NCBI GenBank assembly: GCA_033675265.1
Contig: JAUJYZ010000533.1
Coordinates: forward strand, 151,664 to 215,663
Origin: Actinostola sp. cb2023
Taxonomy: Eukaryota; Cnidaria; Anthozoa; Actiniaria; Actinostolidae
Reading direction: 5' to 3'
Length of the DNA: 64,000 nt
Of the stretch, positions 10,700 through 20,465 are shown in pieces. A program made the translations under genes and the position numbers. The notes below the pieces were generated by a model. That model ran no database searches, was not told where the DNA came from, and saw only the letters and a list, made by a program, of their open reading frames with translations. Every line of letters starts with the position of its first letter. Positions within the stretch are counted from its first letter, which is position 1.

Positions 10700-10769
10700 T
10701 TCGCACGCAAGGTTACGATAATGATGGTAATTTTGATCAATAGTAACGTTTATGGGTATATATGCTGAT

Positions 10770-10941
10770 AATTAGTAATGATAATGGTGATGGTAGTAGT
10801 GATGGTAGTGGTGGTGGTATTAATATTAGGGTTGGTGGAGGTGGTAACGGATGGAGGTAGTGGTGGTAATGATGGTGAGAGTAGTGGTACATGGTAGTGA
10901 TGGTACTGATGGTGGTGGTAGTAGTAGTGATGGTGGTGGTG
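10770..10941. repeat. GGT/GAT trinucleotide field on the left flank of the Polinton
   Basis: Irregular GGT, GAT and AGT triplets. The last six bases, GTGGTG (10936-10941), match the first six after the Polinton (26711-26716). Confidence 0.85.
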
Positions 10942-11293
10942 ACTACTTGTGCTGTCACGGCGAAAACTCACACTCATTTCCATCACTCTGAGCGAGAGTT
11001 TGGAATCATATGTTTTTTTCATCGGCGATTTTTCAACAAGTGGAAACGCGATTTGCCTCACATACCCCATAAAAAGCATTTTTTGATGGAATTACGCTGT
11101 GAATAAAAAATCTTGAGCAAAATCTTGAAGTCAAAATATTGAGCAATAATTTGGTACAACGTCGTGAAATCTCAAGTCGGTTTACTGTTTTACAATTATG
11201 TCCTATAAAAAGCACTTGCCGGATTTTCACCGGTCTCCACCACAATGTGCAAATACACCCCATACAAAAGCATGATCCAGGCCGTGATTTCAA
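10942..11293. repeat. Polinton left terminal inverted repeat
   Basis: Starts ACTACTTGTGCTGTCACGGC and is the inverse of 26368-26710. The left copy has about nine extra bases (GGTACAACG near 11154) and scattered substitutions, so the two repeats have diverged since insertion. Confidence 0.93.
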
Positions 11294-11315
11294 AGTATGA
11301 ATCTATGAGATACCT

Positions 11316-11840
11316 TTAGTCGAAGTAGATTGTAAGCTCGTTGATTTTATCATGTTTCTTTTTGTTGATCCTTTGCAATGCTTTGTCTCTGGTGTTCACA
11401 TTGTAACGTGCCATTGTTTTTACTCTTTTTCCATTGATAACACAGTCGAAAAACCATTGTTTATTCTTAGGGTCGTCTTTTATCGTCAGCTTCTTCTCGA
11501 GTATGGCAATCCTCTTCTTTAATTGATCTAGGTCCTCCATCTCGACTTTGTACTCGACCTTTTTTTTCTTTAGAGGGTTGCATTTTTTGTTCAACAGCCG
11601 TTTACCATACTTCTCAGCATATTCTTCGATGTAACCGTTTTCGACTTTCTCGAGACTTTTCTTGTCATTACTTGGTACGTTTACGATTAATTCTATTTTT
11701 GGCATTTTGTCTTTGTGTTTGAATACTTGACTGGTTTTATTTGACAGGTGCCATTTCATTTCATTTCATTTCATGTCGATCCTACGTACTTTTTCTTATC
11801 GCAGAATGTCACCTCATAAATCTTTCCGTTCTTGTAGAGA
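11316..11840 (-). pseudogene. GIY-YIG nuclease domain, C-terminal module of the replication gene
   Basis: Read leftward, the end of the helicase frame gives GKIYEVTFCDKKKYVGST. This is the first strand pair of a GIY-YIG nuclease (here K-I-Y and Y-V-G). A second frame from 11759 continues with KWHLSNKTSQVF and LEKVENGYIEEYAEKYG, which has the glutamate and LLN-K expected later in the fold, then a basic coiled tail to 11316. The two halves are separated by four copies of the pentamer CATTT (plus strand, 11751-11773), which put the halves in different frames. GIY-YIG enzymes nick or cut DNA; in a Polinton it could process replication intermediates or ends. Inactive as it stands. Confidence 0.75.
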
Positions 11841-12875
11841 GAGTTGAACTTCGAATCAATAAGTTCTAATACCGGTTGTTGTCTATTAAAGTACTTGTTG
11901 TTAAGCTCCTTGTTGTTGACATGAATGTAATCAAGCCGTGTTGTTCTAGACAGTGCTGTATACAGTTGCTTCTTGTCCATCCTGTTAACATCATGTATAT
12001 TATAGGGCTCGTTGATGTCAGCCCCTTGATATTTATAAACCGTTACGCAGAAGCTTGGAATGAAGTTTTCAGAAAACTCTTTTTGATCAAACCACTCGTT
12101 GTTGACCTTAAACAGATTGTTGTTTATCTCCTCTATGACAAATTCCATCGTGTTGAATATTTCTTTAATTTTAATGTTCTGGGTAGCTAGTACCGGCATG
12201 TTTTTACAAACTTTGTAGGTTTCATTTTTACCATTGTATTTGAATTCAACCATTGTATGGCTCTTCCCTTTTGTATACAGTTCACAACACTCGGTATTAA
12301 CCTTTATCCTAGTCGAGTTTAGGTAACATATGTTCAGAGTTTCTTTTCAATGGGTTGGAAGAATGCTGATATCGAACCGTATTTCAAGAACTTGTCTAAC
12401 AACATGTGAGTTGGAATATCGTATCTACATGTTTTTTCAATGTACTTAAGCGTCACAACCTCAGAACACATTTCTCTGATACTTGTCGATTCGAGATAAT
12501 CATATGATATTTGACTTCCTCCTTCTACTGGACTGCACTGGTTAGGGTCGCCAAAAAGGTATACCTTGATACTATACAGCCTGTAAGCCTGATAAATTTT
12601 CGTCATCCATTTGTTGGGAATCATCGAAAATTCCTCGAGAAAAACAGTTTTTCCATTCAGACTACTTATATCTCTGCCATTCCATTCGCAAAAATAACTG
12701 TCGAATGTATGACATATTCGATTAGCTTCATCCTTATTCATACCATTGTTAATCAGCTTACTTTTCACGGTTTCTATACTTTTGGTTAGTAAAACTTAGC
12801 ATTAAAGGGTTTTCTACCTTTTTCACCATCTGACATAGAAGAGTCGTTTTACCACTACCGGCTTGGCCCGTGTAA
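11840..12875 (-). pseudogene. SF1-type DNA helicase module, frameshifted
   Basis: Motif I (GQAGSGKTT) lies at about 12845-12870, still in the polymerase frame, only about 60 codons after polymerase motif C. A second frame (12768-12334) has motif II-like TVFLEEFSMIPNKW and motif III-like VYLFGDPNQCSPVEGG. A third frame (12253-11771) has VTVYKYQGADI and QLYTALSRTT, motifs V and VI of Pif1/Dda-type SF1 helicases. Frame changes fall near 12775-12790 and 12335-12345. All motifs are in the correct order on one strand, so one ancestral reading frame is the simplest view. The role is presumably DNA unwinding during element replication. Confidence 0.82.
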
Positions 12876-15272
12876 ATCACTCCCTTGCTATTTTTTACAA
12901 CATAGTCTGTGTCATCCATGTTCTCTCGGTAGTGTTTTTCGAAATACACTAGTTGAGAGTCTGTTACGTAGGCCTTCCCGATTTTCTTAGTACTGAACTT
13001 CACATCCTTTTTATTCTTTGGTAAAAACATTGAGTTTGTGATATAGACCCCGTCAGTATTATAACCGTATAGTTTACTATCTTCACCGTGGCACGTTTCT
13101 ATTAGCTGTAGAAGTCGTAGAATCCCCTGCGATACCACGAACCTGTTGATACTTACGTTATCTGAGAAAATTCTAGTTATTTTCTGCTCTCGAATGAGAT
13201 ATGTGTCGTTGAAATGATCGACCGTTATGACTCTATTTTCAGACAGAGCTGATGTCCACATGCACAACATTGTTTCGTGGTCTGAGCAGGTGAAACCGTG
13301 ATCCACCCTGTCGTATTTCCTACCCAATTCGCCAATAAATGAATTTGTCATTATTTTTGCATCGCTCTCTGGGAGGTTTTCGAAAATGTACTTGATGTAC
13401 TCGCTGAATGTGTCGGGTTTGAGAGATCTTTTTGTCACGACCTCGTGTTTGATCTGACTGATAGGCATATTTAGAGTATCAACGAGATATGATACCAGGT
13501 TTGAAGAGTAAAAACCCGCCTCAATTTTTAATGGTGTCTTATAGTTATAGAGAGTGGTTTCATTTACATAGAATTCACCACATAATCTCAAATCGCTTTT
13601 GCAATTAAATGGTTTTATCGTGTCATGGATCGTGTAGACAGGTATTGGCTGCGTATTGTTTAAAAGAACACTGGGGTATGACTTACTAATATCGATATTA
13701 ACGACGTCTTCTGGTATATCATCGACAGAACACCATTGCAGAGCACGAGGGTGGTAGTCATCCAACATTTGTCTTGTCTTGTCATTGTAAGACGATTCTG
13801 GTATGTAGCCACATAGTTGTTTGAATAGAGATGATGCCATACTGGTATATGACTGATTTGTCCATCTGAAATCGTGCGTTTTGAATGTTTTGAATAGTCT
13901 GTCACAAATCGCCTTTCTCGTATCGTACTCCTGATTCAACAGGTACATATTCCCCCGATGGTCTATGAAACCGTCGAGAACACCTCTATTACTCCAATGT
14001 AGGTGCTCAACGTAATAATTACTGCTTTTTGAATACATATCTATCACATCTTTCATTTTGGCGTCCTCGGGAAGTATGACGATACTGTTTTCTTTTTCCA
14101 AATTATCTATTCCATGTACCGACTCTAATTTAACAATATCTTCATGCTGTCGCGACCATCGTATCTCTGACATGTGTTTCAAAAGGTCGTCACACTCTCC
14201 CTGATTTGCCTTGCTAGCCACTATCTTGAGTTTTTCGTCGGTAATACCATAACAATGATGGTCTTTGACAATAAATACAAGGACAACATCGGGATGGTCT
14301 ACAATACGGGTAATGAATTTCCTATACCGTGTGTCGTAAGTGTGAAGAGAAACGTTGGTATGTCGTTCCTTAGCCCATGTGACGAGCTCCTGTGTGTTAA
14401 TCTTCGTTTCACCCTCTGGGACGTACGAGTATATTTCAGATTTTAACTTGTCGTAATCATATGTTTTAAATCCCTTCTTACATCTCACCTGGTTCCAGAC
14501 ATAGTCGACAACACAAGTGTCTTTACCGTGACTTTTAATAGGCATTTGTTTACAGAGAAGATACGTGTTAAGTTTAAGACCACCCATTCGATGTTTAAGG
14601 AACAGTTTTTTCGCATAATAAATGACACGAGCTCCTAACCGGTGGATAACCTCTCCAGAGAGGATCGACAAATTATGTTTTAACAACACGTACATCATGA
14701 ATTTGTAAACGTCTTTTCTACTCAGATTCTGGGGGACATTGACGGTGAACGGACCGTGTTTTTTTTTGCACAATCTCACGTGGTGTGCCTTTTTTGGTGC
14801 CAGTGTCGATGATTTCAACGTCGAGAGTAATAGACGCCTTCACTCGACGACCACTCATCTTCTTCAGTCTCTGTTCGAAGAGGTTGAGAAATGATGATCC
14901 TCGTTTTACGTGACCTCCGCGACGCACCTCTTCTTTTCGAAAAGCGTCGAGGGAGACTGTTATCATTGGATACGATTTGATGTGCTCCGTGTCTGTCTGT
15001 GGTGCCTCAACCATCTCGTATTTTCGATCGATTTTATTACTCATCTTATCTACCTCTCGACCTTTCTGTTTGATCCTCTTCATCTTTTTCTTAAACGGGT
15101 AAGATTTTTTAAATAAATCAGTGTCACTGAATAGGGTTTCGAGGTTAACTCCCGAGTCACTTTTCTGTTTTTTCTTAGGCGCAGGAACAACCTTTTGTTT
15201 TTTGGCTTCTAACTTCCTCACCAACATGATGAGATCTAATTTAGATAATTTATTAAGATCAATCTTACTCAT
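12758..15272 (-). pseudogene. Family B DNA polymerase (protein-primed type), N-terminal part of a polymerase-helicase-nuclease gene
   Basis: The start ATG (15272) sits five bases after a TATATATATTATATAG motif. The first 184-codon frame is lysine-rich and unrecognised. It passes into the polymerase frame at an A9 run (14757-14766), where one base is out of register. The polymerase frame has no ATG of its own at its upstream limit, which supports fusion. Polymerase motifs: A, VNIDISKSYPSVLLN; B, TNSFIGELGRK; C, YGYNTDGVYI. Motif C has N in place of the first D of DTD but keeps the second, catalytic aspartate. It copies the element genome, probably by protein priming. The frame runs on into helicase motif I before a frameshift. 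With the downstream modules the gene spans 15272-11316, about 1,300 codons. Confidence 0.88.
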
Positions 15273-15276
15273 GGTT

Positions 15277-15293
15277 CTATATATATTATATAG
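15277..15293 (-). promoter_or_regulatory. TATA-like start-proximal motif of the polymerase gene
   Basis: CTATATATATTATATAG ends five bases before the ATG. Similar motifs precede most Polinton genes at nearly the same spacing. Confidence 0.55.
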
Positions 15294-15376
15294 TTAATAA
15301 TTCCTTAAGTGTTATTAGGTGTGTTATAATAAACCGAGATCAAATGTTCCTTCTGGGGCCGTTGATATTTAATGGT

Positions 15377-15598
15377 TTATCTCATAATGTACAATTTACA
15401 GTTTCTCGCATGTAACGCCGTCTTCAAATGAGAAAATTTACCGGCTAGAACATATCGTCTTTCACAGAGGTCACAATACCAGGGGGTGTTGAGCATATAT
15501 AATGTTTTTCGCCTTATTCTCTCCTCGTCTGAGTATATTCGGGGTCTACCTCTACCTCTTTTTATGTTCTCGTTGTTTATATTGTTTATATTTTCCAT
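15377..15598 (-). CDS. Small AT-hook and zinc-finger protein
   Basis: 73 residues, intact. The N-terminus has an AT-hook-like KRGRGRPRIYSDEERIRRK. The C-terminal half has YCDLCERRYVLAGKFSHLKT followed by ALH, a C-x2-C-x12-H-x5-H zinc finger. Small proteins of this kind recur in Polintons and large DNA viruses, so DNA binding is likely and a regulatory or packaging role is inferred. It lies between the polymerase and integrase genes on the same strand, with a CTATTATATAG motif (15605-15615) seven bases upstream of its ATG. Confidence 0.78.
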   Translation of the reverse strand: MENINNINNENIKRGRGRPRIYSDEERIRRKTLYMLNTPWYCDLCERRYVLAGKFSHLKTALHARNCKLYIMR

Positions 15599-15604
15599 AC
15601 TAAT

Positions 15605-15615
15605 CTATTATATAG
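15605..15615 (-). promoter_or_regulatory. TATA-like start-proximal motif of the zinc-finger gene
   Basis: CTATTATATAG ends about seven bases before the ATG at 15598. Confidence 0.5.
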
Positions 15616-15653
15616 TTATTTAGTTAAGTGTTATTTTCATGCGTTTAAATCTT

Positions 15654-16799
15654 TCATATATCCTTCAAATCCTTAATTGGTATCCAACTATTAAAGTCAT
15701 CACTGTATCCTTTCCATCTCACTATAGCTTGTTTCTTTTTATAATCTCTTCGAATGATTTTATCGATTCTGAATACATCTTGTTCGGCTTTTAATAATTC
15801 GGGTTCATAAAAACTCCCTTCTATCGCTTCATCATTGAGATCCTTTAGTTTGTAAGTGGTTGGATTAGTATTTTGTATTTACTCGACTATAAATATTTCT
15901 TCAGTCCAGTTTGGAGTGTATCCTTTGTCGAAAATCTTTCTTTTATATTTGCTTATCCTAACTTTATCACCTACGTCGAATTTCGGTTTCTGATTTGATG
16001 TTTTCGTATCACCATACAAATTGAAATAAACTAAACCTTCATTCTTCTTTCTACTGGCTTCTACAGGTGTCATTTTAATACTTGAATGTTCCGTATTATT
16101 GTATTCTTCTAATATTTTTGGTAGTATGTCTAAATACTGTGTATTGCTTTGAACTGTGAACTGCTTCCACATTCTGGTTTTGATTGTTCTATTCCATCTT
16201 TCACAAACAGAAGCCTTTTCTTCGTTCTCAGTCGAATACATCTGTATATTTTGTTTTTCTAATAGGTCTTTCAAGTGTTTGTTATAGAATTATTTACCTT
16301 TGTCAACCCATAGATATTGTGGTTTTCTACCATCATTGAATATTGTTTCAAAGGCATTCATAACCGTTTCACCCTTTTTATCTTTCAATGGAATAATCCA
16401 ACCGTATTTACTGAACACATCTAAAACCATAAGAAGATACCTATATCCCTTGTTCCATTCACTAAATTTCTGCATTACAACAAGGTCAGAACACCATATT
16501 TCATCAATGTGATTAACAATAACACGACGTCGCGAAAAGTTGCGTCTTATGGGTTTGTGTAACTCATCTGCTAAATTTTGCTCCCAATCCTCATTCATAT
16601 CATTTACAACCTGTAGTTCTTCCCTTCTAAACCAATGATTAGGCCCTCCTTTAAGAAAATAGAATACTGGTTTGTCAAATTGTACTCTGGTTTTTGATAT
16701 ATCATACGTCTTTGAAGACCAATGATCTTTGGCATTATTTTTACCATCTGTATATAGATATCTCACCTTCACACCTGTTGGTAATCGTTTTTCATCCAA
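15654..16799 (-). pseudogene. Polinton integrase (retroviral type) with C-terminal chromodomain, two stop codons
   Basis: Catalyses insertion of the element into host DNA. An upstream segment (GVKVRYLYTDGK to WFRREELQVV) is followed by the rve core: DEIWCSDLVVM carries the first aspartate, YLWVDKGK the second, and TENEEKASVCERWNRT the glutamate. A basic SH3-like stretch follows (KFDVGDKVRISKYKRK), then a chromodomain (VRWKGYSDDFNSWIPI), which may guide insertion to modified chromatin. In-frame TAA codons at 16290-16292, just after the second aspartate, and at 15879-15881, before the chromodomain, break it. The frame is open to about 16808 with only TTG and no ATG, so the true N-terminus was probably displaced by the adjoining Penelope-like insertion. 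Confidence 0.93.
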
Positions 16800-16814
16800 T
16801 CCAATATTTCGGTT

Positions 16815-16951
16815 ATATATATATATATATAAAAATATAAATTCTAATATTGACTGATATTAGAACGGTTTTCCAGAGAGTGCTCAATATATATATATAT
16901 ATAAATTCTAATATTGACTGATATTAGAACGGTTTTCCAGAGAGTGCTCAA
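16815..16951. repeat. Tandem duplication, about 70 bp, two copies
   Basis: A TATATATA run followed by AATTCTAATATTGACTGATA and TTTTCCAGAGAGTGCTCA occurs twice in succession. It lies at the outer end of the Penelope-like piece. Confidence 0.85.
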
Positions 16952-17016
16952 CATTATAGGAGCAGTAAATATAATAATAGTTGTAGTTCAAGACTTTTAG
17001 AATTGATTCATTGGTT

Positions 17017-17074
17017 TATTGCTACAGGTCTGTTTCATATGATCGGCATAAAATGACCACACTCATCAGGCAAG
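17017..17074 (-). ncRNA. Hammerhead ribozyme, type I, short stem III
   Basis: On the minus strand the core is CUGAUGAG (17069-17062) and GAAAC (17036-17032). Stem II pairs GUGGUC with GAUCAU around a 10-base loop. Stem III is ACA/UGU with a GACC loop. Stem I pairs UUGC with GCAA. Predicted cleavage follows GUA, between plus positions 17023 and 17022. Short stem III hammerheads are characteristic of Penelope-like elements and retrozymes, where they process transcripts. Confidence 0.78.
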
Positions 17075-17389
17075 TTACAATGAATGACCGTTAATATAAC
17101 GCTGGCGTTTAAAATAGAATGGTTGCTAGGTGATAATTGCGTTACATAATTTTAAAGTTTCTGAGTGTATATCTGTTTCGGTGGGGACATGGACTTGCTA
17201 ATTCGTTGCGTTTGTTTAGGGTACATTTTTGTTTAGCATTTATATTATTGTATGGTTGGCATTTCTTAATTATTTTCCACTTTGTGTTTAATGTTTTGTC
17301 AGCGTCTTTTAAGTTCCATATGTGTTTAGAAAGTTCTGTTTCGTTTCTTCTTTTATTGTGTCTTTTTTGTTGTTGTTATTCTTCTTCTT

Positions 17390-17799
17390 TTATTAACATC
17401 ACGTGGTACAATCCTCCATGGGACTCCAACGTTAAAACCAACCTTGGTAAAAAGTTCCTCAACGCCGTAGACAAATGCTTCCCTAAAGACCATCCCTTAC
17501 ACAAAATCTTCAACAGACACACACTTAAACTTAGCTACTCGTGCATGCCAAACATGAAAACCATCATCGCTTCACACAACAAAAGAACACTCTCCAATGC
17601 CACAGCAACGCCAACACAACAGCCTGACAAAGAATGCAACTGCAGAAAAAAACCTGAATGCCCCCTCGACGGAAAATGCCTCCAGACAAACGTAGTCTAC
17701 CAAGCAACAGTAAAAACGGAAACGTCAACAGAAACTTACGTTGGACTTGCATCAAGCTTTAAAGAACGATACAGAAACCACAAGACCTCCTTCCGACAC
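17390..17799 (+). pseudogene. Penelope-like retrotransposon fragment: RT C-terminus, linker and GIY-YIG start
   Basis: Reads [20 protein letters not shown] and [19 protein letters not shown], the region after the RT core in Penelope-like proteins. Then comes the [15 protein letters not shown] linker, and [19 protein letters not shown] with [14 protein letters not shown], the start of the GIY-YIG endonuclease. The fragment lacks both the RT core and the nuclease end. It lies immediately before the capsid gene promoter of the Polinton, at the point where the two gene blocks diverge. The longer frame starting at 17137 is an accident of joining with the opposite-strand piece. Confidence 0.85.
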
Positions 17800-17803
17800 T
17801 ATT

Positions 17804-17824
17804 CTTTTATAAGAGTATATATAA
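17804..17824 (+). promoter_or_regulatory. TATA-like start-proximal motif of the capsid gene
   Basis: TTTTATAAGAGTATATATAA ends directly at the ATG (17825). Compare CTATTATAAGGTATATAA at 19752 and GGTATATAAGATAT at 19096: a shared TATAAG-TATATA pattern at the start codon. Confidence 0.6.
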
Positions 17825-19079
17825 ATGTCACAAGCGATTTCAAATATTTTGGATCCAAATAGAATTTCACGAGAACCTTTTGGACTAAAGGCAGAAGCCT
17901 CTCTAAATCGAATCACAATGAACCCCTCTTGAGCAAGTCCCGGAGAGACCTTATATGTAGGCATTCCCAAATTATCAGAAAATGTAGTCATTGTCCCAAG
18001 TAGCGTTTCACTTTTATTTAACTTGAGTATTACAGGACACGCAAACAATAGTATTGTGAATAACATTGGTCGTAACTTGGTTCACCGTATGAGAATCGTT
18101 TTTGCATGGTGGTGTGAGACTTTACAAGACACCCAGATATATGATTTATTTCAAACATATAATGACCTTAATCTTCCAAGTGAAAAACGTGAAGATCTAC
18201 TGAAACAAGGAATATCTTCGGAAAACATGAGAAAATTACGAACAAGTGCCGGGGACAAGGTTAGTACGGATTCTAAAGCTGTTTCACTAGCAGCAATTCA
18301 CAATACGAAATATAGAATTCCACTTGACCATCCAATACTGCGAGATCATGGGATTTTCTATCCAAACTGCATTACAACATTCACTAATTTTTGAGATTAC
18401 TCTTTCCTCTGTATCTGATATTGTAGTCTATTCAAGCGCAACACCGGCACCAAACTATTCCATTTCCAATCTTGAATTGGAATATTCTTGTGTTTCGAGT
18501 GAATACTTAGCTCATGAGGCAGCATCTACCTACCGAGTCGGAAGAGGTTTTTTCTACGAAAACATTGTTCTTCACAAAACGCCGTTCACCATTTCTAAAC
18601 TTAACGATAGTGTGATAAATCAACAGATCACCATCCCCCGCCGGTCGATGACAGGTGTATTGTGTCTATTCAATGAAAGTTTCACAGGAGGGACGCGAGA
18701 CTCTGAGATGTTTTGTAATCCAGATATTTTATCAGTTGCAATCAATATTTATGGGATGCCAAATCGACTCTATTCGAAAGAAATGGTTTCATTCGATTTT
18801 TGGGAGTCGATAAAAAAACGCTTTGGATCACAAACTCAGTTCGGGGTGAAAGAAAAAGAGTTTTATGCAAACAAATTTGCTCTCTGGATCGATCTACGGA
18901 TGTACCCGGATAATTCTATCCATGGTAACGGGCAAATCATCAACTCTACACGAGATGGTATTAAACTTGAAATTAAGAGGAAAACTAGCGGGTCAGGTGA
19001 TATAACGTGTTACATGTTTGTTATTTCGGACGCTGTTATGGAAATTCAGGATTGTGATTTGAAAACGATTCTCTACTAG
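17825..19079 (+). pseudogene. Polinton major capsid protein (double jelly-roll), one stop and one frameshift
   Basis: Builds the hexon-like trimers of the predicted virion. The start ATG follows the promoter motif directly. The first frame reads [15 protein letters not shown] and then, after an in-frame TGA (17930-17932), GETLYVGIPKLSENVVIVP and GHANNSIVNNIGRN, the typical N-terminal part of Polinton capsid proteins. KYRIPLDHPILRDHGIFYPN marks the first jelly-roll core. A single-base shift near 18367-18372 moves the frame; it then reads HSLIFEITLSSVSDIVVYSS onward to the end, SGDITCYMFVISDAVMEIQ. Total length is about 417 codons, normal for the family. Confidence 0.9.
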
Positions 19080-19095
19080 TTTTAAAGTTTTATTC

Positions 19096-19109
19096 GGTAT
19101 ATAAGATAT
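19096..19109 (+). promoter_or_regulatory. TATA-like start-proximal motif of the packaging ATPase
   Basis: GGTATATAAGATAT ends directly at the ATG of the ATPase gene (19110). Confidence 0.55.
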
Positions 19110-19742
19110 ATGGAAGAGACGAGAGACCTGTTGCCGTATCATCTATTGGTGGTAGGAGCCACAAATTCGGGAAAAACAAAATTTCTTATTGATACTTTAA
19201 GAGGGCCTTATAGACATGCTTTTGAAATAATCCGCGTTTTAATATGTCCCACGTACATTCGAAACGAGACTTATAAAGGCTTTGGAAACAACGATCCTCG
19301 GTTTATAGTTCTAACCCCCGACGCTAGCAGTGTTGACGAGGTTGATAATATACTGTCGTGCTGCAAAGAAGTTTTCAAAGGGTTTCAAACATTGATCGTT
19401 CTCGACGATTGTGCTGTTTCCCGAGATCTAAAACAGAGAAGCAACACATTTATTGATCTAGCTTTCTCAGGCAGACACGAAAAAATCAGCTTATGGGTGC
19501 TGACCCAACAGCTGACATCAATTTCACGACCTTTTCGCGAAAACCTAGGGTGTGTTGTTTCGTTCTATAATCATAATAAATTATCCAATCAGGCTCTATT
19601 CGACGAGTATGGGGGATGCCTCGATCTTGAAACAAGAAAAGAATTCATGAGAATACTAAAAACTGAAAAGTACGCACACGTCTGTTTCTGCCTGAGACAC
19701 CCTTATTATCAATATGTAGAAATTCCAAGTGTTAATATTTAA
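19110..19742 (+). CDS. Genome packaging ATPase (FtsK/HerA, A32-like), intact
   Basis: Drives genome DNA into the capsid by ATP hydrolysis. 210 residues, normal for the family. The Walker A motif GATNSGKT is at about residues 14-21. Walker B, TLIVLDDCAV, is near residue 95. A sensor-like LWVLTQQLTSISRP lies near residue 127. It follows the capsid gene by 30 bases and precedes the next gene by 27, as in a compact viral gene array. It is one of the few undamaged genes of the element. Confidence 0.93.
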   Translation: MEETRDLLPYHLLVVGATNSGKTKFLIDTLRGPYRHAFEIIRVLICPTYIRNETYKGFGNNDPRFIVLTPDASSVDEVDNILSCCKEVFKGFQTLIVLDDCAVSRDLKQRSNTFIDLAFSGRHEKISLWVLTQQLTSISRPFRENLGCVVSFYNHNKLSNQALFDEYGGCLDLETRKEFMRILKTEKYAHVCFCLRHPYYQYVEIPSVNI

Positions 19743-19750
19743 AATTATAT

Positions 19751-19769
19751 TCTATTATAAGGTATATAA
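19751..19769 (+). promoter_or_regulatory. TATA-like start-proximal motif before the 196-aa gene
   Basis: TCTATTATAAGGTATATAA ends directly at the ATG (19770); it is nearly the same as the capsid gene motif. Confidence 0.6.
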
Positions 19770-20360
19770 ATGTCGGTTCTCGATCAATATTTAAACAATG
19801 ATACACAATCCTTAGAAACGGTTCTAGAAGAGCCTGAGGAAGTAGTAGAAAAGAAACCAAAGAAAAAAATAGTAAAGAAAAATGATAATTCACTTGAAGT
19901 AGAAGAAAAAAGAGAACAACTATCGATACTAGCAGTGCTCGGTACTATTGACAAATATACTGGAATTACAATGAGTCTTGGGGACGTTAAAAAACTACTA
20001 GCAAGGGATGTTGAAAAATATTATAACAGGTATCAGGTTATTATTGGAGGTAGAATAACAAATACTCTAGTCGATGTAGCTATAGAGGCTGTAGTTGGGA
20101 TTGTTTCTTATATAGTACCAGTTGATGATAACAAACAACTGTGTAACGACTTACGAGACAATGAGATGCTGAAGCAAGAACTGAATAATATAGCGGGGGG
20201 TGTTCTCCTCCGAGGAGGTAGGTTTGTGGCCCTAGCCTCTTGTTTAATCCAAGTAGCAAAGCATATTAAAATTGGTTCAAAGGATAATGTAATTGATGAT
20301 TTCGAGGGGCATATTAAACAAACTGTTGAACATTCTCTTGAAACTGTTGAGCACTCTTGA
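19770..20360 (+). CDS. Polinton-associated protein of unknown function, 196 aa
   Basis: Intact. The N-terminal 45 residues are acidic and then lysine-rich (EEVVEKKPKKKIVKK). The rest looks globular: LAVLGTIDKYTGITMSLGDV, VEKYYNRYQVIIGGRI, and a glycine-rich hydrophobic part (IAGGVLLRGGRFVALASC). The C-terminus repeats QTVEHSLETVEHS, and related TTGAGCATCTGTT repeats go on past the stop to about 20400. Its position after the ATPase, its promoter motif and its resemblance to proteins I associate with Polintons suggest a virion protein. No biochemical role can be stated. Confidence 0.7.
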   Translation: MSVLDQYLNNDTQSLETVLEEPEEVVEKKPKKKIVKKNDNSLEVEEKREQLSILAVLGTIDKYTGITMSLGDVKKLLARDVEKYYNRYQVIIGGRITNTLVDVAIEAVVGIVSYIVPVDDNKQLCNDLRDNEMLKQELNNIAGGVLLRGGRFVALASCLIQVAKHIKIGSKDNVIDDFEGHIKQTVEHSLETVEHS

Positions 20361-20465
20361 GCATCTGTTGGAATCTCTTGAGTAGACTCTTGAGCATCTG
20401 TTAAGCAGATTTTAATAATATAGATTTTACTTAAGAATTTATTTTATATAATAGTAATATAACAT

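Larger units (their letters stand above)
16808..17390 (-). mobile_element. Penelope-like element 3' region, minus orientation
   Basis: Non-coding sequence with a hammerhead ribozyme on the minus strand and a terminal TA-rich tandem duplication. It abuts an opposite-strand Penelope-like coding fragment at about 17390, so the two pieces form an inverted composite. Penelope-like elements often integrate as such rearranged copies. The exact junctions with Polinton DNA are not sharp; the left one lies in an AT repeat. Confidence 0.6.

Noticed and set aside
17137..17862. 241-codon gene starting at 17137
   Set aside because: The first 85 codons are antisense Penelope-like 3' sequence and the last codons overlap the capsid start. 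Only 17390-17799 is real coding remnant.
17752..18066. 104-codon minus-strand gene over the capsid start
   Set aside because: It is the shadow of the plus-strand capsid frame, whose family motifs are clear.
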